From contig CAUYUJ010000658.1 of NCBI GenBank assembly GCA_963575745.1, forward strand, positions 122,501-186,500: DNA of 64,000 nt, in the 5' to 3' direction. Positions within the stretch are counted from its first letter, which is position 1. Each line of letters opens with the position of its first letter. The notes under the pieces are model-generated. The model was not told where the DNA came from and did not search any database. It saw nothing but the letters and a program-made list of their open reading frames with translations. Shown in pieces: positions 53,016 through 64,000 of this stretch. The position numbers and the translations under genes were made by a program. The stretch comes from Prorocentrum cordatum. Its lineage: Eukaryota; Sar; Dinophyceae; Prorocentrales; Prorocentraceae.

Positions 53016-53120
53016 GAGGAGGGGGTGGGAGGAGGAGGAGGAGGAGGAGGAGGAGGAGGAGGAGAAGGAGGAGGAGGAGGAGGAGGAGGAAGAGGAGGAG
53101 GAGGAGGAAGAGGAGGACCT
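53016..53120. repeat. (GGA)n microsatellite
   Basis: GGA/GAA triplets, about 100 bases. Confidence 0.9.
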
Positions 53121-53279
53121 CTCCGGGTGAGCGGCCAGAAGCCGTCGGGTCTTGGAGAAAAGGGCGGTGTGAGACAGCGGTTCAGTACGGCCTCGGCAGG
53201 TTCTGCCGGGGCGACGATCAGGAGTCCGTCCGATCGCATGGGCTCCAGGCGTCTCCAACAACCTTTGTTTGAGGGTAAT

Positions 53280-53720
53280 GTCTGCCTTTGCGCCCGTGGT
53301 GTCTCTTTTGGCTGCTCATGCGCAGCCCCCCCATGGATGTGGCCCTGGCTCCTCCTTCATCCATGTTCTTTCTGAGTAACACAGCCCTATCGCACCTCCG
53401 GACGTGTCGGCTGGGCGGGCTGGACGTTTGGCCTGAGACTTCCTCCCCATGTATGTTCCTGTGCACCTTGATATCTGCAACGGCTCCAAAGATGGAGCAG
53501 AGATGGTTTTCGAGATGGGCCTCTCGCCTTAGCGCCGAGCACAATTGTCTGAAAAGGTTGCAACGGCGTCGGGGATGGAGGTTGGCGGTCGTTCCAACAT
53601 GCGGCTCTCGCCGCAGCACCGCGCCCATGCATTGAAACACTTCGCAACAGCTGCAATACTGGAAGGCGGTTCCTTTTGTTCCTTTTCAAAGCGGGGCGCT
53701 CGCCTGATCGCTGGGCACAT
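53280..53720. repeat. Repeat R2, copy 2
   Basis: The leader GGACGTTTGGCCTGAGACTT is followed by units containing GCAACGGC, GATGGAG and CTCTCGCCTTAGCGCCG. It is collinear with 35394-35780. No retroelement coding sequence lies next to it. Confidence 0.6.
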
Positions 53721-54590
53721 GCGTCTTGCAACAGCGGTAGTCGCGGAGCCGCACGCACGATTTACTTACAACTTTCAACTACACATGCCTGAAACTGGAA
53801 CAACACTGTGACATTTTGTTCCTAGAACTAGCAAGATAGAAAATGTAACAGGCACGCCGCGCCCAGCGGCCTCCAAGCACCCCCTGGTCTCCCCAACACT
53901 TCCCGGCACCACCCTGTAGAAGTGGATCAGGTAAGTCGGAGTCTTCGTGACCCGACGTGGTCCGCACAAGCAAACAAGAATGACGCTTCAAGCAGCTTTT
54001 TGTTCAAGCACTGATGGATTGGGTTCGTGTGACGCTCTTTGGACACCCGCTGCTGCTAGTATCACCGCCCTGGCCTAGGGATCCATCTGGAAGACCCAGT
54101 GCTCCTGCTCCTTTTTCCACCCTCCTCCTCCTCCTCCTCCTCCTCCTCCTCCTCCTCCTCCTCCTCCTCCTCCCGCTGCGGAGGCTCTTGAACAGAAACT
54201 GCGTCGGATCGTCGCCGCCTCGGGCTGCAACAGAGTCGAATCGCCTGGCCGAACCGTTGCTGGCAGCTTCCCGCAGCTGAGAGCCACCCGCGGCGACTCG
54301 ATGCTTGGGCGGCGATGAATGGGGAGGCGATAAATGCAGTGTCAGCGGGGGCTGCCGAGAAGGGGCCCTTCAGGACCCCAGAAGGGGCTCTTTCGGGCAC
54401 AGATGGGGGCGGCCCGAGCAGGGCACCCTTCTTCCACCCCCATTCATCGCCCCCAAGTAACTCGCGCCCAAGATGCGCCGAGTCGGACCAGGCCGGGTCG
54501 CATCGTGTGCGGTTCTGGGCGGGCCCTCGCGGCGGGGCGCACGGCGCGCGCTGTTTCGCCGCCGGCAGAGCTGTTATGGTCAGGGTCCGG
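53721..54590. other. No gene named; (TCC)n at 54119-54173
   Basis: Mixed sequence without recognised domain. A pure TCC run of about 18 units lies at 54119-54173. Confidence 0.5.
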
Positions 54591-54593
54591 GAG

Positions 54594-54792
54594 TAGGGGA
54601 ACGAACAATGGCATAAGCATAAAAACTCGGAGGTCCGCGCGGATTTTTCGGATCGGCGCTGGGGCCCCCTGGCGGCGCCTCCGGCGCCGCCCCTGGCGCG
54701 CTGCGCGCGCCAGGGAGGGGGGTCCAGCGCGGATCCAAGAAATCCGTGCGGACCTCCAAGTTTTTATATTTATGTAATTTTTCGTTCCCCTA
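54594..54792. mobile_element. FB-B fold-back element, best copy
   Basis: Terminal inverted repeats of about 76 bases: left TAGGGGAACGAACAATGG, then AAAAACTCGGAGGTCCGCG; right, on -, TAGGGGAACGAAAAATTA, then AAAAACTTGGAGGTCCGCA. About 84 percent match by eye. GGGAG directly flanks both ends (54589-54593 and 54793-54797), a perfect 5-bp target duplication. The centre is GC-rich palindromic (GGCGGCGCC, GCGCGCTGCGCGCGC). Total 199 bases, no ORF. It is a non-autonomous DNA-transposon-like element. Confidence 0.75.
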
Positions 54793-54829
54793 GGGAGGCC
54801 GCCAGCGCGCCCCAGGGGGGGGATGCGGG

Positions 54830-55010
54830 GGGCCTGGGGTGGGGGGGGCGGCCCTCCTCCCCTCGGAGGCTTTCTCGGAGGGGGCTCCTCTCTCAGGGAG
54901 GGCCCATCCCTCCTCGGAGGGCCCTTCCTGTCTTCGGAGGGCCCTTCCTGTCTTCGGAGGGCCTCCTTCCCACGGAGGGCCTGTTCTCCTCGGAGGCTTC
55001 TCGGAAATTC
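54830..55010. repeat. CGGAGGGCCCTTCCTGTCTT minisatellite
   Basis: Degenerate units of about 20-23 bases centred on TCGGAGGGCC, including one exact consecutive pair near 54920-54965. Confidence 0.85.
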
Positions 55011-56235
55011 CTCGGTCGCGTCGTAAAAAATCACAGCGGAACTGGTTTGGCGATTTTCGGCTTCTGGAAGCTAAGATCGGTGAAACCAGCACGGCAAGCA
55101 TCACTTCAATCCGAAATTACATCATTATGTCCTTGCGTGCTGTTGCCAGCTGGCGCGTCTTGTCACGCTTGGCACATTCGTGGCGTTCCTTTGCCTTTAG
55201 TTAAGCCGCGCTCGTTCAGCCTCGCATGCGCGCGCCATTGATGGGAGCAGCTCAGCTCCCGAGAACTGGGAGGCGATCAACTCCTCGAGCGCCAGTGTGA
55301 CTGCGTGACTGCGATACCGTCAGTTTCGCACATGGCCCCGTGGATCCATATTACGTTATCTGCTGGGCCCAAGAATAACCTGGACGACGTTTTGCGGACA
55401 ATTGACCTCTGCGCGGCTCGATTGGTACATCGTTACCTGCATATGTCCCGGCGCGGGCTTGATATGGCTTTAGCCGCCCGATGGAGAACAGGGATAAGGC
55501 CACCTTTTCCTGGGTAATCAGCGCTGGTTGGTGCCAGGACGGCTAGCAAGGGGGGCTGGCTCTGGCGGCGGATTTGTTGCAGCAGGCGGCTGCCTCTTCC
55601 AGCACCCGAAGGGAGATGCTGCTGGCATACGATTTGCCATCCCCCGCCCTGTTGGGAGCAAGAGCGACGGGGACATCCCACCTTGGTGCATCCAGGCCGA
55701 TGAGTGAGGCAACCGCACTGTTGGGCGTCGGCTGGCGCCGTTGACCCTGGTGAGTCAAGGCTGGAGCCCGTCCTGTGTGTCAGGGTGCAGCGCAGCATAG
55801 TATGGCTGGTTGTGCTTGTTTTTCGCGCAGGCACCAGCTCGCCCCTGACCTTACGTTGGTCGGAGCGATCTTGTTGATAAGTGGTGTCAAGTTCGGTTTG
55901 GTGCTTGTGAGCGAGCTCGTTGTAGGCAGCGATTGCTCTATCGACGCCACAACTGCTCTAGCGTGCGGCGACGCAAGCTCCCTTTCGACTTAGGTTGCTG
56001 TACTGAAAATCATGTAAGGTTGCCAGTTCGCGGCCCCTGACTGGTGGCCTGGGCTGCGGTGGTGCTGAGGGCGCACGGCGTGGGCCTTTCGGAACCACGG
56101 CGCGCGCGCAAGGGAGGTGAATCAAATCAGTCACACGTTAAAGTGGCGTGTGTCCGGTCCCGCGATGCGTTCAACGGATGTGTTGGACGCCCCAAGTCTG
56201 TGGCTACACATATACCTGAAGATACTCGAACCGAC
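55011..56235. other. No recognisable gene
   Basis: Ordinary-composition sequence. Frames of 60-130 codons are open on both strands (for example 55305-55517 + and 55433-55834 -) without recognised motifs. It could hold host exons, but nothing supports a specific call. Confidence 0.35.
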
Positions 56236-56270
56236 TGGAGAGAGAGAGAGAGAGAGAGTGGGATATAACA

Positions 56271-56324
<54 letters not shown>

Positions 56325-56376
56325 CAAAAAAAAGAGAAACAAAGAGGGAGACAGAAAACAACAACAACAACAACAA

Positions 56377-56433
<57 letters not shown>

Positions 56434-56482
56434 CCACAACCACAACCACAACCACAACCACAACCACAACAACAACGATAAT
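56236..56482. repeat. (GA)n then (CAA)n / (CAACCA)n microsatellites
   Basis: GA run at 56238-56328, then CAA triplets from about 56358 ending in CCACAA hexamers to 56482. Confidence 0.95.
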
Positions 56483-56740
56483 TGTATGACTGTTCGTCCT
56501 TATATGCCCGAGTGTCCAATAACGCGTATTTCCCAAACCCTCGATACCCGCCCTCTTCGTCTTCGATACCCGCCCTCTTCGTCTTCGATCTTTGGGGGGT
56601 ATACCTTTCTTCCCTGCAGGCCGGGCCCCGGCAAGCGGCGGGGCGGCCGCGGACCGTCGGCCTGGCCAGCGGCAGCGCTGATCGGCGGGGCGGCCGCGGA
56701 CCGTCGACCCGACCCCAAGAGGGACGGACAGGGGACCGAC

Positions 56741-56741
56741 C

Positions 56742-56786
<45 letters not shown>

Positions 56787-56787
56787 T
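56741..56787. repeat. (CGA)n microsatellite
   Basis: Fifteen or so pure CGA triplets, continuing imperfectly to about 56830. Confidence 0.9.
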
Positions 56788-56849
56788 CGAAGACGGCGGC
56801 GACGACGACGACGGCGACGACGAGCGAAAGCGAGAGCGAGAAAGAACGA

Positions 56850-57350
56850 CAGCAGGGCCACGAAGGGCACGAAGTAGGCCACGAAGGGCGACAGCGGGGA
56901 CACGAAGGGAATGCGTATGGGGCCACGAAGAGCGCGAACGAGCGGGGGCCACGAAGTGCAGATAATGCGGGGCCACAGAAGGCAACTATGGGGCCACTGA
57001 GGGTAGCAACTGGGCCACGTAGGACAGTGAGGGGGACACAAATGGCGACAGCGGGGCCACGAAGGGCATGCACATGGGGCCACAACGGGCGCGACTCCTG
57101 GGTGCCTGGGTGTCGGGAGCGCGGCGCTTGGGCAAATTGCAGGAAATTCCAACGCAAGGCCATTCTTCAGTAAGTTGCAAGCAAGTCTCCAGCGAGAGCG
57201 CGACTCCAGAGCGCCGGGAGAGCGATTCTGTAATAAATTGTAAGGAAGTCCTGAGCGAGAGCGCGATTCCTGAATCAAATGCGAAGAAGTCTCGGGCGGG
57301 AGCGGGGGTCCTGGCTAAATTGTAAGGAAGTCTCAGGCGGGAGCCGTTGC
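56850..57350. repeat. Two minisatellites
   Basis: At 56860-57085, units of about 24-27 bases with GGGGCCACGAAGGGC. At 57115-57350, units of about 56-62 bases with AAATTGTAAGGAAGTC and GCGAGAGCGCGA. Confidence 0.8.
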
Positions 57351-57496
57351 TGTTGTAACACGGGGGCCAGGGGCCTAGTTTGAGCAGGAAGACTTTCCTT
57401 GTCAAAAACCAGGGTGCGAGCGTCAATGGGCACACTTTGATAGAGAAAAAACAGTATGCACCGGTGGGGGGGATCAACAATAATTAATCAGAAATG

Positions 57497-57558
57497 AGAA
57501 TTCAACAGCAACAGCAGCAGCAACAGCAACAGCAACAACAACAGCAACAACAACGACG

Positions 57559-57597
<39 letters not shown>

Positions 57598-57604
57598 GCA
57601 ACGG

Positions 57605-57662
<58 letters not shown>

Positions 57663-57680
57663 AACAACAACAACAACAAC
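57497..57680. repeat. (CAA)n / (CGACAA)n microsatellite
   Basis: CAGCAA/CAA triplets, then a long CGACAA hexamer run (about 57555-57660), then CAA again. Confidence 0.95.
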
Positions 57681-57831
57681 AATTACTAGCACGTGGGGAC
57701 ACTCCGTTCTCACCAGTGCCAGGGTTTTCATAGGAGGCGGGCAATACCCCCACTTTGTGGGGGGGCCGGTTCAAGCTCTACCAAATTTCCAAACGACTCT
57801 TCGCCACCACCCACACCCAGCTTCCCGCCCT

Positions 57832-58047
57832 ATGACGTTCGGACACTTCACTTCGTGGCATGCGGACGACCGTGGCTACTATTCAGGGCCCCGCGGCCGA
57901 CGACGACGGCGTGCGCGCGCGAAGAAAAAACGAATGTGTCCCGCATGGTATTATTTGACAGGGATGATGGCCCTGGCAGGTGCGCAACCGTTGTTGCAGA
58001 AGTTCGAAAAAGTTGCTCGCAAAAGCCCGTTTGACAGAAATGTTTAA
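57832..58047 (+). CDS. Hypothetical small ORF, possible exon
   Basis: From ATG 57832 the frame gives 71 residues ending MMALAGAQPLLQKFEKVARK and SPFDRNV. It has a basic middle (RGRRRRRARAKKKR), a short hydrophobic patch and ordinary codon variety. The frame is also open upstream to 57757. No family is recognised. It could be the last exon of a host gene, since the sequence turns AT-rich immediately after the stop. Confidence 0.3.
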   Translation: MTFGHFTSWHADDRGYYSGPRGRRRRRARAKKKRMCPAWYYLTGMMALAGAQPLLQKFEKVARKSPFDRNV

Positions 58048-58340
58048 AAAGTGTTGGGTTTCCTACGAATCCGCAAGAGCGCGCGGGATGAAATTTTGAC
58101 ATTTTTTTTTTTTGAAAAACCATTGGTTCTTTGATGTTTTTATGTTAAAATCGCTACGAAAACTAAGGTTTTGGGAGGATTTCGTCTTGCGCGCGCGAAT
58201 GTCCACTTTACCTTATTTTTTGCAAGGGATTCTTGAAATTTGGATATGTTAGAACAAGAAATTTCATTTTATAGTGTTTTTTGCAAGGGAAAGCGGATTA
58301 CAACAAAACAACCGGATCTGGATCACATCGTTTTACCTGA
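58048..58340. other. AT-rich island
   Basis: About 290 bases much richer in A/T than the surroundings, with a T run near 58104-58114. A word TTTTTTGCAAGGGA recurs at about 58215 and 58278. No ORF. It may be a 3' untranslated or intergenic segment. Confidence 0.5.
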
Positions 58341-58446
58341 GGCTTCCTCACGAAAATGATGAAAATGTGGCTGCGGCCTAGGCGCGGCGGGGGGGGCGTG
58401 CACCAGGGGGCCCAACAATAATTATTCTTTAGAAGTAATAATATTC

Positions 58447-58512
<66 letters not shown>

Positions 58513-58516
58513 AACA
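58447..58516. repeat. (CAA)n microsatellite
   Basis: About 23 almost perfect CAA triplets. Confidence 0.95.
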
Positions 58517-59328
58517 AAACGAGACACCCCTCCAGGGGTCCCTCCCCCCAGTTTCCCGGGACGCGTGCAACGCTCCCGCTCAGCTTCTCGCGCCGCGTGC
58601 AAGCCATAGCCACGACGACGCCCGCATAGGTGAGACAACAAAAATCAGACGCCCGAACAAGAGGAGGGGAAACGTCAGGGGTTCGGGGGGACCAGCCCAG
58701 AGGGGGACACATCGAGAGCCCACGCTCCTGGGCGGGGTGGGCTATCGCATGGGCATCGGCGAGCGATGGGCGCTTTGGGATCGGTGCGTCTCCCCCTGAG
58801 CCCATCCTCCCCTCACGTGGCCCCCGATGATTGTCGGGCCACTCGGGCCTCTGGCGGCCGGTGCGGACGGTCTGGGCCCCAAGGAACGCTCTCGACGAGT
58901 CGCAGCTGATGAAAACCAACCCAAGGCTCGAAGACATCCGAAAACTTCCGACTACCGCTTCGGAAACTCCCGAAAACTTGTCAGACTGCCCACCCTAACC
59001 TTCTGTGACAATCATGGGAGGCACCCAGGTCATCTAGCTGGGTCGTGCGAATCGATGCGAACCGACGTTAATCGACGCTATTAAAGGCTAGATCGGCGCT
59101 AATCGACGTTCTCGTCGATTACCAGACGCCACCGCACGCTAACTCACTCTTAGGTGGTCCTGAATCGGTCTGAGGCTGGGTAGGGTTCGGATGTCGTCAC
59201 GTGTTCGACAAACTTTGAACCCCTACCTCCGCCACTCATCAAATTGCCTGAACCGTTGATTGGCGAGGGTGAGGTTCGGGTTTCGCCGCCGAACTCTGAC
59301 GGCGGAATTTCGAGGACATCGGAATAAA
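58517..59328. other. No gene; small AATCGACG repeats
   Basis: Near 59040-59125, variants of AATCGACGTT/AATCGACGCT recur several times. No domain is seen. Confidence 0.4.
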
Positions 59329-59531
59329 GCCTACCAAATGGGGTCCGAGTAGATTGGGTCGGAGGATCGCGCCGCATCGCCGATGCATCGGCGACGTCGG
59401 CGACGCATCGGCGATGTCGGCATCGAGCAAATCGGGCTCCCCATCGCGCCGCGTCGCCGATGCATCAGCTGATGCATCGGCGACACGGCGCATTCCTCCG
59501 ACCCCATCCACTCGGACCCCATCTGGGAGGC
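59329..59531. mobile_element. FB-C fold-back element, copy 2
   Basis: The left arm reads AAATGGGGTCCGAGTAG, then TTGGGTCGGAGGATCGCGCC. The right arm, on -, reads AGATGGGGTCCGAGTGG, then ATGGGGTCGGAGGAATGCGCC; about 53 of 61 bases match. The interior repeats CATCGGCGA in both orientations, like copy 1. Length 203 bases. No clear target duplication. Confidence 0.7.
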
Positions 59532-60360
59532 CGAAAAGAAGGCTCCCGTGATATGTCACCGAACCGCCCGCCCAGGCGCGCCGACGGCAGAAAAGGCGCC
59601 CCCCCGCGCAGCGCGGCGGCGCGCGGTGGGCCGCCGCGGTGAAACGGCTTTGGCCAACAAAAAAAGACGGCCCGCGCCGGGGCGCGCCGCAGGCTGCGGA
59701 CTGATAGTGGAGGCGTGTGAGGCGAGTGAGGCCGTGTGCTGCACCAAGCTACCAGACACGAGTGGCTTGCTCAAAATGTTGCTGCTCGTCGAGCTCTTCG
59801 AATTTCCCCGACGGGTTTGCCGCGTTCTCTCCCGAGTGTCTCTGCTCAAGCCGGGGCGGGCCGACCCCATGCCGTCGCAGGGGCTCCGTAAGACGAAGCT
59901 GAGATCTGGCGGTTCCGGAGGACATGTCGGTCGCCCCAGCCCGACTCTGGCGAGCGGGGCAAATGGGGCCACCGTCGCCTCCGCCACCCTCAGGACGGGA
60001 ATGATGCCACGATGCAGTTGGTTCAGGACGCGTCCCAGAGTATCCAGCGGCACTCGTTTCAGCTGCCCGTGGAACATTTGGCGAAATTCTCGGAAATCCA
60101 TAAAAATCTAAGAAATCTTGACACAGATCGTAATCGTGACCACTTCCTCCTCGCAGCCTTGGCCCCGCTGCCGCCGCTGTCCGCCGCCGCGTTGGCCGTC
60201 GCCGCCACGATCGCTGGAAGCGGCAGAGACAAGGCGCTCGCCTGAGCCCCTGCGACGGCATGCGTGGTAGGGGGGGCGCGGGGCGGCCAGAAACCACGGC
60301 GGATGGTGCCACCCTCGCTCCTCCTCGCACTCCAAAGTGTCTCAATGCTGTGGGCCCCTA
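59532..60360. other. Overlapping ORFs on both strands, no gene named
   Basis: A + frame (59548-60111) and a - frame (60101-59556) overlap almost completely. The - frame starts MDFREFRQMFHGQLKRVPLD and looks slightly more protein-like. Neither has a recognised domain, so no choice is made. Confidence 0.25.
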
Positions 60361-60420
60361 TCCTCCTCCTCCTCCTCCTCCTCCTCCTCCTCCTCCTCCT
60401 CCTCCTCCTCCTCCTCCTCA
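60361..60420. repeat. (TCC)n microsatellite
   Basis: About 20 perfect TCC triplets. Confidence 0.95.
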
Positions 60421-61249
60421 AGGCTCCGATCCCCTGCGTGTGGCGAATCCATGTAGTATGTGGGACGTGGGGAGGGATTGGGTGGAGAAGTTTCATGTCT
60501 GCGCTGGTCTAGACTGTTGGCGGGTCAGACGCACCACGCCGACGGCAAAAACAGAACCGTTTTCCAGAGCAGGAGGCGATGGGCCGTAGAGCCATATGCC
60601 TCCTCGGTCCATGATCAGTTTTGCTTCTTTTTGTTGAAGGGGCTCGGCGCCGAGCTGCAGCGGGCCCTTTGGGCTCAAACGAGCCAGGGACCCGTAGGCT
60701 GACCCCTGTGATGCCGATAATGCCGCCAGCAGGTACCGAGCTCGTAAGACACACGAGACGAGCCCCGATCATCACATGAGCAGGGGACTCACCAGTTGCC
60801 AAGGCTTCCTCCTCCACCTCGTCCTCCTCCTCCTCCTCCGCCGTCATCGGTCCTGGGTTCCTGGTCCTCGGACCGTTCCCTCCTCGTCCTCCTCCTCAGC
60901 AGCGAAGGAGGGGCAAGGACGAAGAGAAGGAGGAGGAGGACACGAAGGAGGAGGAGGAGTAGGAGGAGGAGGACGACGACAATGACAACGAGGAGGAGGG
61001 CCTGGCGACGAGGTGTCCCCGGCTCTCGGAAGAGCGCTCCGCCCTTCGAGGGGTTCTCGGCTCTGGCCCCCTTGGCAGCGGGCCTGAAGCAGGGGCCAAG
61101 AGGGGTCGAGGAAGTGGCAAGAGGAGGGAGCGGGGAAGGGGAGTCGAGGAGGATGAAGGCTGATCGAGCAGGAGGTAGGAGGGTGATCAAGCAGGAGGTG
61201 CTCAGAGAGAGAGGGGGGAGGGCGATGCATGAAACCAACGGGATAGGGA
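60421..61249. other. No gene; short TCC and GGA tracts
   Basis: A TCC tract near 60805-60840 and a GGA tract near 60925-60970 lie about 100 bases apart in opposite orientation. No domain is seen. Confidence 0.45.
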
Positions 61250-61292
61250 GACAGACGAACAAACAGACAAACAGGCAAACAGGCAGACAAAC

Positions 61293-61325
<33 letters not shown>

Positions 61326-61405
61326 GGCAGGCAGGCAGACAAGGATAGACAGACAAACAAAGACAGAGAGACAGACAGACAAACGGAAGACTGACAGACA
61401 GGCAG
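61250..61405. repeat. (GACA)n tetranucleotide repeat
   Basis: GACA/AACA/GGCA tetramers for about 150 bases. Confidence 0.95.
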
Positions 61406-62640
61406 ACGATGCCATCAGGTGCCAGGAGCGAGGAGGAGGAACAGCAGGGACACGACGACGACGACAACGAATACAACGACGACCACGACGACGACGGGAT
61501 CGATTAGGAGAGGTGGAGGGTTTGGCGGTGGACCACTGCCAGTCAAGCACCCGAAGAGATTGCCAAGCAGGGAGGTGGAGGGTGAAAGGGAGGATTCAGA
61601 GGAGGAGGAGGAGGAGGAGGAGGAGGAGGAGGGGGGTGATATGAGGAAGGAGAAGGTGAGGATGAGGCGAGTGAAAGACGACCATGATGACCACAAACGG
61701 AAGATCGACGTCGATAGAGGTGGAGGGTGGGAGGAGGAGGAGGAGGAGGAGGACAAGGGGAAGGCGGATGATGGGAGGCAAACGTTCAGAGGTCGCGGAG
61801 GAGATGAGAGGATGCGGGGATGGAGGAGGCGAGAGGAACAAAAGGAGGGGAACCGAGGACGAGGAGCACGAGGAGAAGGAGAGATGGAGGTCGAGGGCGA
61901 GGGGAGGCGACAGGAGAAAGAGAGGAGGAAGAGGGTGAGGGCGAGGGTGACGGGTAACGAATTGGAGGAGAGACGGACCGAGAAGGGGCATCGAGAAGGA
62001 GAAGGACGTCTAGAGGTTGAGCAGAAGGAGAGGGGGAGGAGGAGGTGCAAAGTCGATGATGGCCAGATCTGCCTCCCTACGCCAGCTCGGCGTCCTCGCT
62101 CGTGGCCATCCGATAGGGGATCCCGTGCCTGGCGAACTCGCTGTTGTGGTTCCTGGCTGCCTCCTGCCGGGCCACAGAGCGAGCTACAGCGATGATGTGA
62201 AGGGCAGGACACAGGAGCGGTGGAGGGCAACGAGGAGGAGAAGGAGAGGGCGGAGGAGGAGGAAGAGGAGGAGGAGGAGGAAGGAGAAGGCGGAGGAGGA
62301 AAAGGAACGGAAAGAAGAGGATATAGAGACTTCGATCGGGACATCGTGTGGTGCGAACGCAGCGCAGCAGGTAGAAGGAGGACGACGACGAAGAAGAAAG
62401 AGGAGAGGAGGGAGAGAGAGAGGGAAGGAGTGGGAGGGGGACGAAGGAGGGCCTCCTCCTCCCCGCCCTCCCTCCTCACCTCCTCACCCTCACCGCGCCT
62501 CCCCATCCTTCCCCTCCCTCCCTGGGCAGCGGCCGCACTCTTCCCTCCAATCCTTCCCCTCCCATCCTACCTCCTCTCTACTCCTCTCTCCTCCTTGTTA
62601 CGTTAGGCAGACTTCGAGCGGAGCCCGCATCGTCGTGCAA
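61406..62640. other. GGA/GAG-rich sequence, no gene
   Basis: Several GGA tracts (about 61595-61640, 61725-61760, 62230-62300) are separated by purine-rich sequence. A short (CGA)n lies near 61455-61500. Glu/Arg-rich frames are artefacts. Confidence 0.5.
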
Positions 62641-63567
62641 CATGACCCTCATGGGAGAAAGAGAGAGAGAGAGAGGAAGAGTTGATAAAGAAATCACATC
62701 CCAGAGCGAATCAAATACAACTCAATGATATATAATATACGGTGTGACAGAACGCCGGAAATCTCTCATCCTCCTTCCCCACCAGGCCCCTTCCCACTCC
62801 GTCCTCGCCACGGCGGCGGGGGTTCTGGGCAACCTGCCCCCGCGGCCGAGCCGAGAACGGCATTGGGAGCCTGCACAGCCCGTCCCCGAGGCGGCCTCGA
62901 AGTCACCTAATGTCGCGCGCCGCGCTGCGCGCGGGGCGAAACGCTGCATCCCCACGTTGCGGTTTTGGGCTACTTCTGCCGGATGCCTGGAGGTCTGCAG
63001 CGAAGGAGTGGCAACAACTGAGCGCGGCAACAACGGTGCGACACGGGGACGGGGAGCTCACAGGCCGGGACCGCAAAGTGCGACGCGGGATCGCACTCGC
63101 GCCACTATGGGCGGCCTGGTGCTGGCATGAAAGAGAAAAGGGTCTGGAAAAAGGGTCCCGGCGAAAACGGCACCAGGACCCCCCAGGACATGCTCTTCAG
63201 CCTGAGGCACTCCCACCAGGGCCCCCGGACACAGCTCGACGGCCCCCGGGCCCAGGGAGTCCCACCAGCCCTTCGGGCTAAGGTGGTCTAGCGATATCTT
63301 TCTGTCCTCTTCCAAAAACCTCTTCCAAAAACCTCTTCCTTTCCAAGAGGTGTACTTCCCCTCGATTTTTTGTCGGCGGGGGTCGCGGGGCGATCGAGCG
63401 TCCAGGATGGCCTCGGCTAGACAACCAAAATCACTGAGTTTACGAAGGTTTGGATGGCGATTTTGATTGCCCAGAAGGGGGGAGGGTAGGGGCTGCATCT
63501 CCGCCCCAAAAAACTAGGCTCGCGGAAGGGTGTTCGAGGCGTTCACATAAGGTTTTTGTTAGCGGTT
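62641..63567. other. No recognisable gene
   Basis: Ordinary sequence with a small GA tract (62658-62680). Near 63305-63340, TCTTCCAAAAACC occurs twice in tandem. No domain is seen. Confidence 0.4.
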
Positions 63568-63664
63568 TCTCCTTCGTCTATCTCTCTCTCTCTCTCTCTC
63601 CTTATCTCTCTTTCTCTCGCCTTGTTGCCGTGTTTCTCTCTCTCTCTCTCGCTCTCTGCTCATG

Positions 63665-63695
<31 letters not shown>

Positions 63696-63735
63696 GTCTC
63701 TCTCTCTGTCGTTCTCTCTCTCTCTCTCTCTATTT
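63568..63735. repeat. (TC)n microsatellite
   Basis: TC dinucleotides with TTTC and GTC breaks, about 165 bases. Confidence 0.95.
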
Positions 63736-64000
63736 CACGTGGGCTAGCGGCAGAAGCGGGTCTGCGAAAATCAGAAAAAATGCGAAAACGCAAACCAAAC
63801 CAAAGGAATCCAATGACATCCCCAGAAAGCAATCGGAAAACCTGCAAACACCACGGGGAAACAAGGTTTTGGCCAGCTGATGCTCATGACACCTTTGAAA
63901 CACACAAGGTTTCGTGATGTCGAAGCGCCAAAACACTGTATGTGCCCAGATGTCGTGCGCACCGGCTGTCAGAAATCCTGGGTCCGCATAGGCTGCGCAG
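63736..64000. other. No gene seen before the window end
   Basis: Ordinary sequence after the TC array; short open frames only. Confidence 0.4.

Noticed and set aside
59548-60111. Paired overlapping ORFs taken as a gene
   Set aside because: Both strands are open over the same region, as expected for GC-rich sequence, and neither has a motif.
1-64000. Dinoflagellate spliced-leader or telomere sequence
   Set aside because: A visual scan found no convincing spliced-leader core (GCCATTTTGGCTCAAG) and no TTTAGGG array, so the taxonomic call rests on other evidence.

Overview
The window looks like a gene-poor stretch of a large, GC-rich eukaryotic nuclear genome. The most likely source is a dinoflagellate. 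That is an inference from three things: several divergent, decayed non-LTR retrotransposons with endonuclease-RT-RNase H-zinc layouts; very long trinucleotide arrays (TCC, GGA, CAT, CAA); and many short fold-back elements. No spliced-leader sequence, rRNA, tRNA, CRISPR array or bacterial-style operon was found, and no intact host gene can be named.

Retrotransposon layout. Five non-LTR (LINE-like) pieces are visible. Element I (about 2.3-8.7 kb, +) carries ORF1, APE-type endonuclease, RT, RNase H and a zinc tail. Element II (about 12.3-17.6 kb, +) carries a coiled-coil ORF1, APE, RT, a CxC..H..C zinc knuckle and RNase H. Element III (about 26.7-34.8 kb, +) is the best preserved; its order is RanBP2-like zinc finger plus coiled coil (ORF1), then RNase H, APE, RT, C2H2 fingers and a cytosine-methyltransferase-like domain. 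Element IV (39.3-40.0 kb, -) is a C-terminal scrap. Element V (40.2-44.6 kb, -) holds RT, RNase H and a zinc tail, and a CAT minisatellite splits it. All are broken by stops and frameshifts, so none is likely to be active as written.

Small elements. At least five families of fold-back, MITE-like elements occur. FB-A is a 206-bp element inserted in the RNase H of Element II with a 5-bp duplication CATGG. FB-B has three copies, and the 54.6-kb copy is flanked by GGGAG on both sides. FB-C has copies at 47.7 and 59.4 kb, FB-D at 19.3 and 47.2 kb, and FB-E at 48.1 kb. A non-palindromic dispersed repeat (R1) recurs at 9.9, 21.6 and 48.0 kb. A second (R2) recurs at 35.4 and 53.3 kb.

Satellites. The largest are a TCC block (8.8-9.8 kb), TCC/CAT blocks (1.0-1.8, 11.1-12.2, 19.8-20.8 kb), GGA blocks (22.6-23.3, 44.6-45.2 kb), a CAT array with a GGGACACC phrase (41.4-42.6 kb), a CCTCAG higher-order repeat (37.3-38.2 kb), and an array of about 20 copies of a 101-103 bp unit (49.0-51.0 kb) whose flanks are inverted repeats of each other. 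A few unassigned ORFs of ordinary composition (24.7, 25.35, 51.5 and 57.8 kb) could be host exons, but nothing in them is recognisable.
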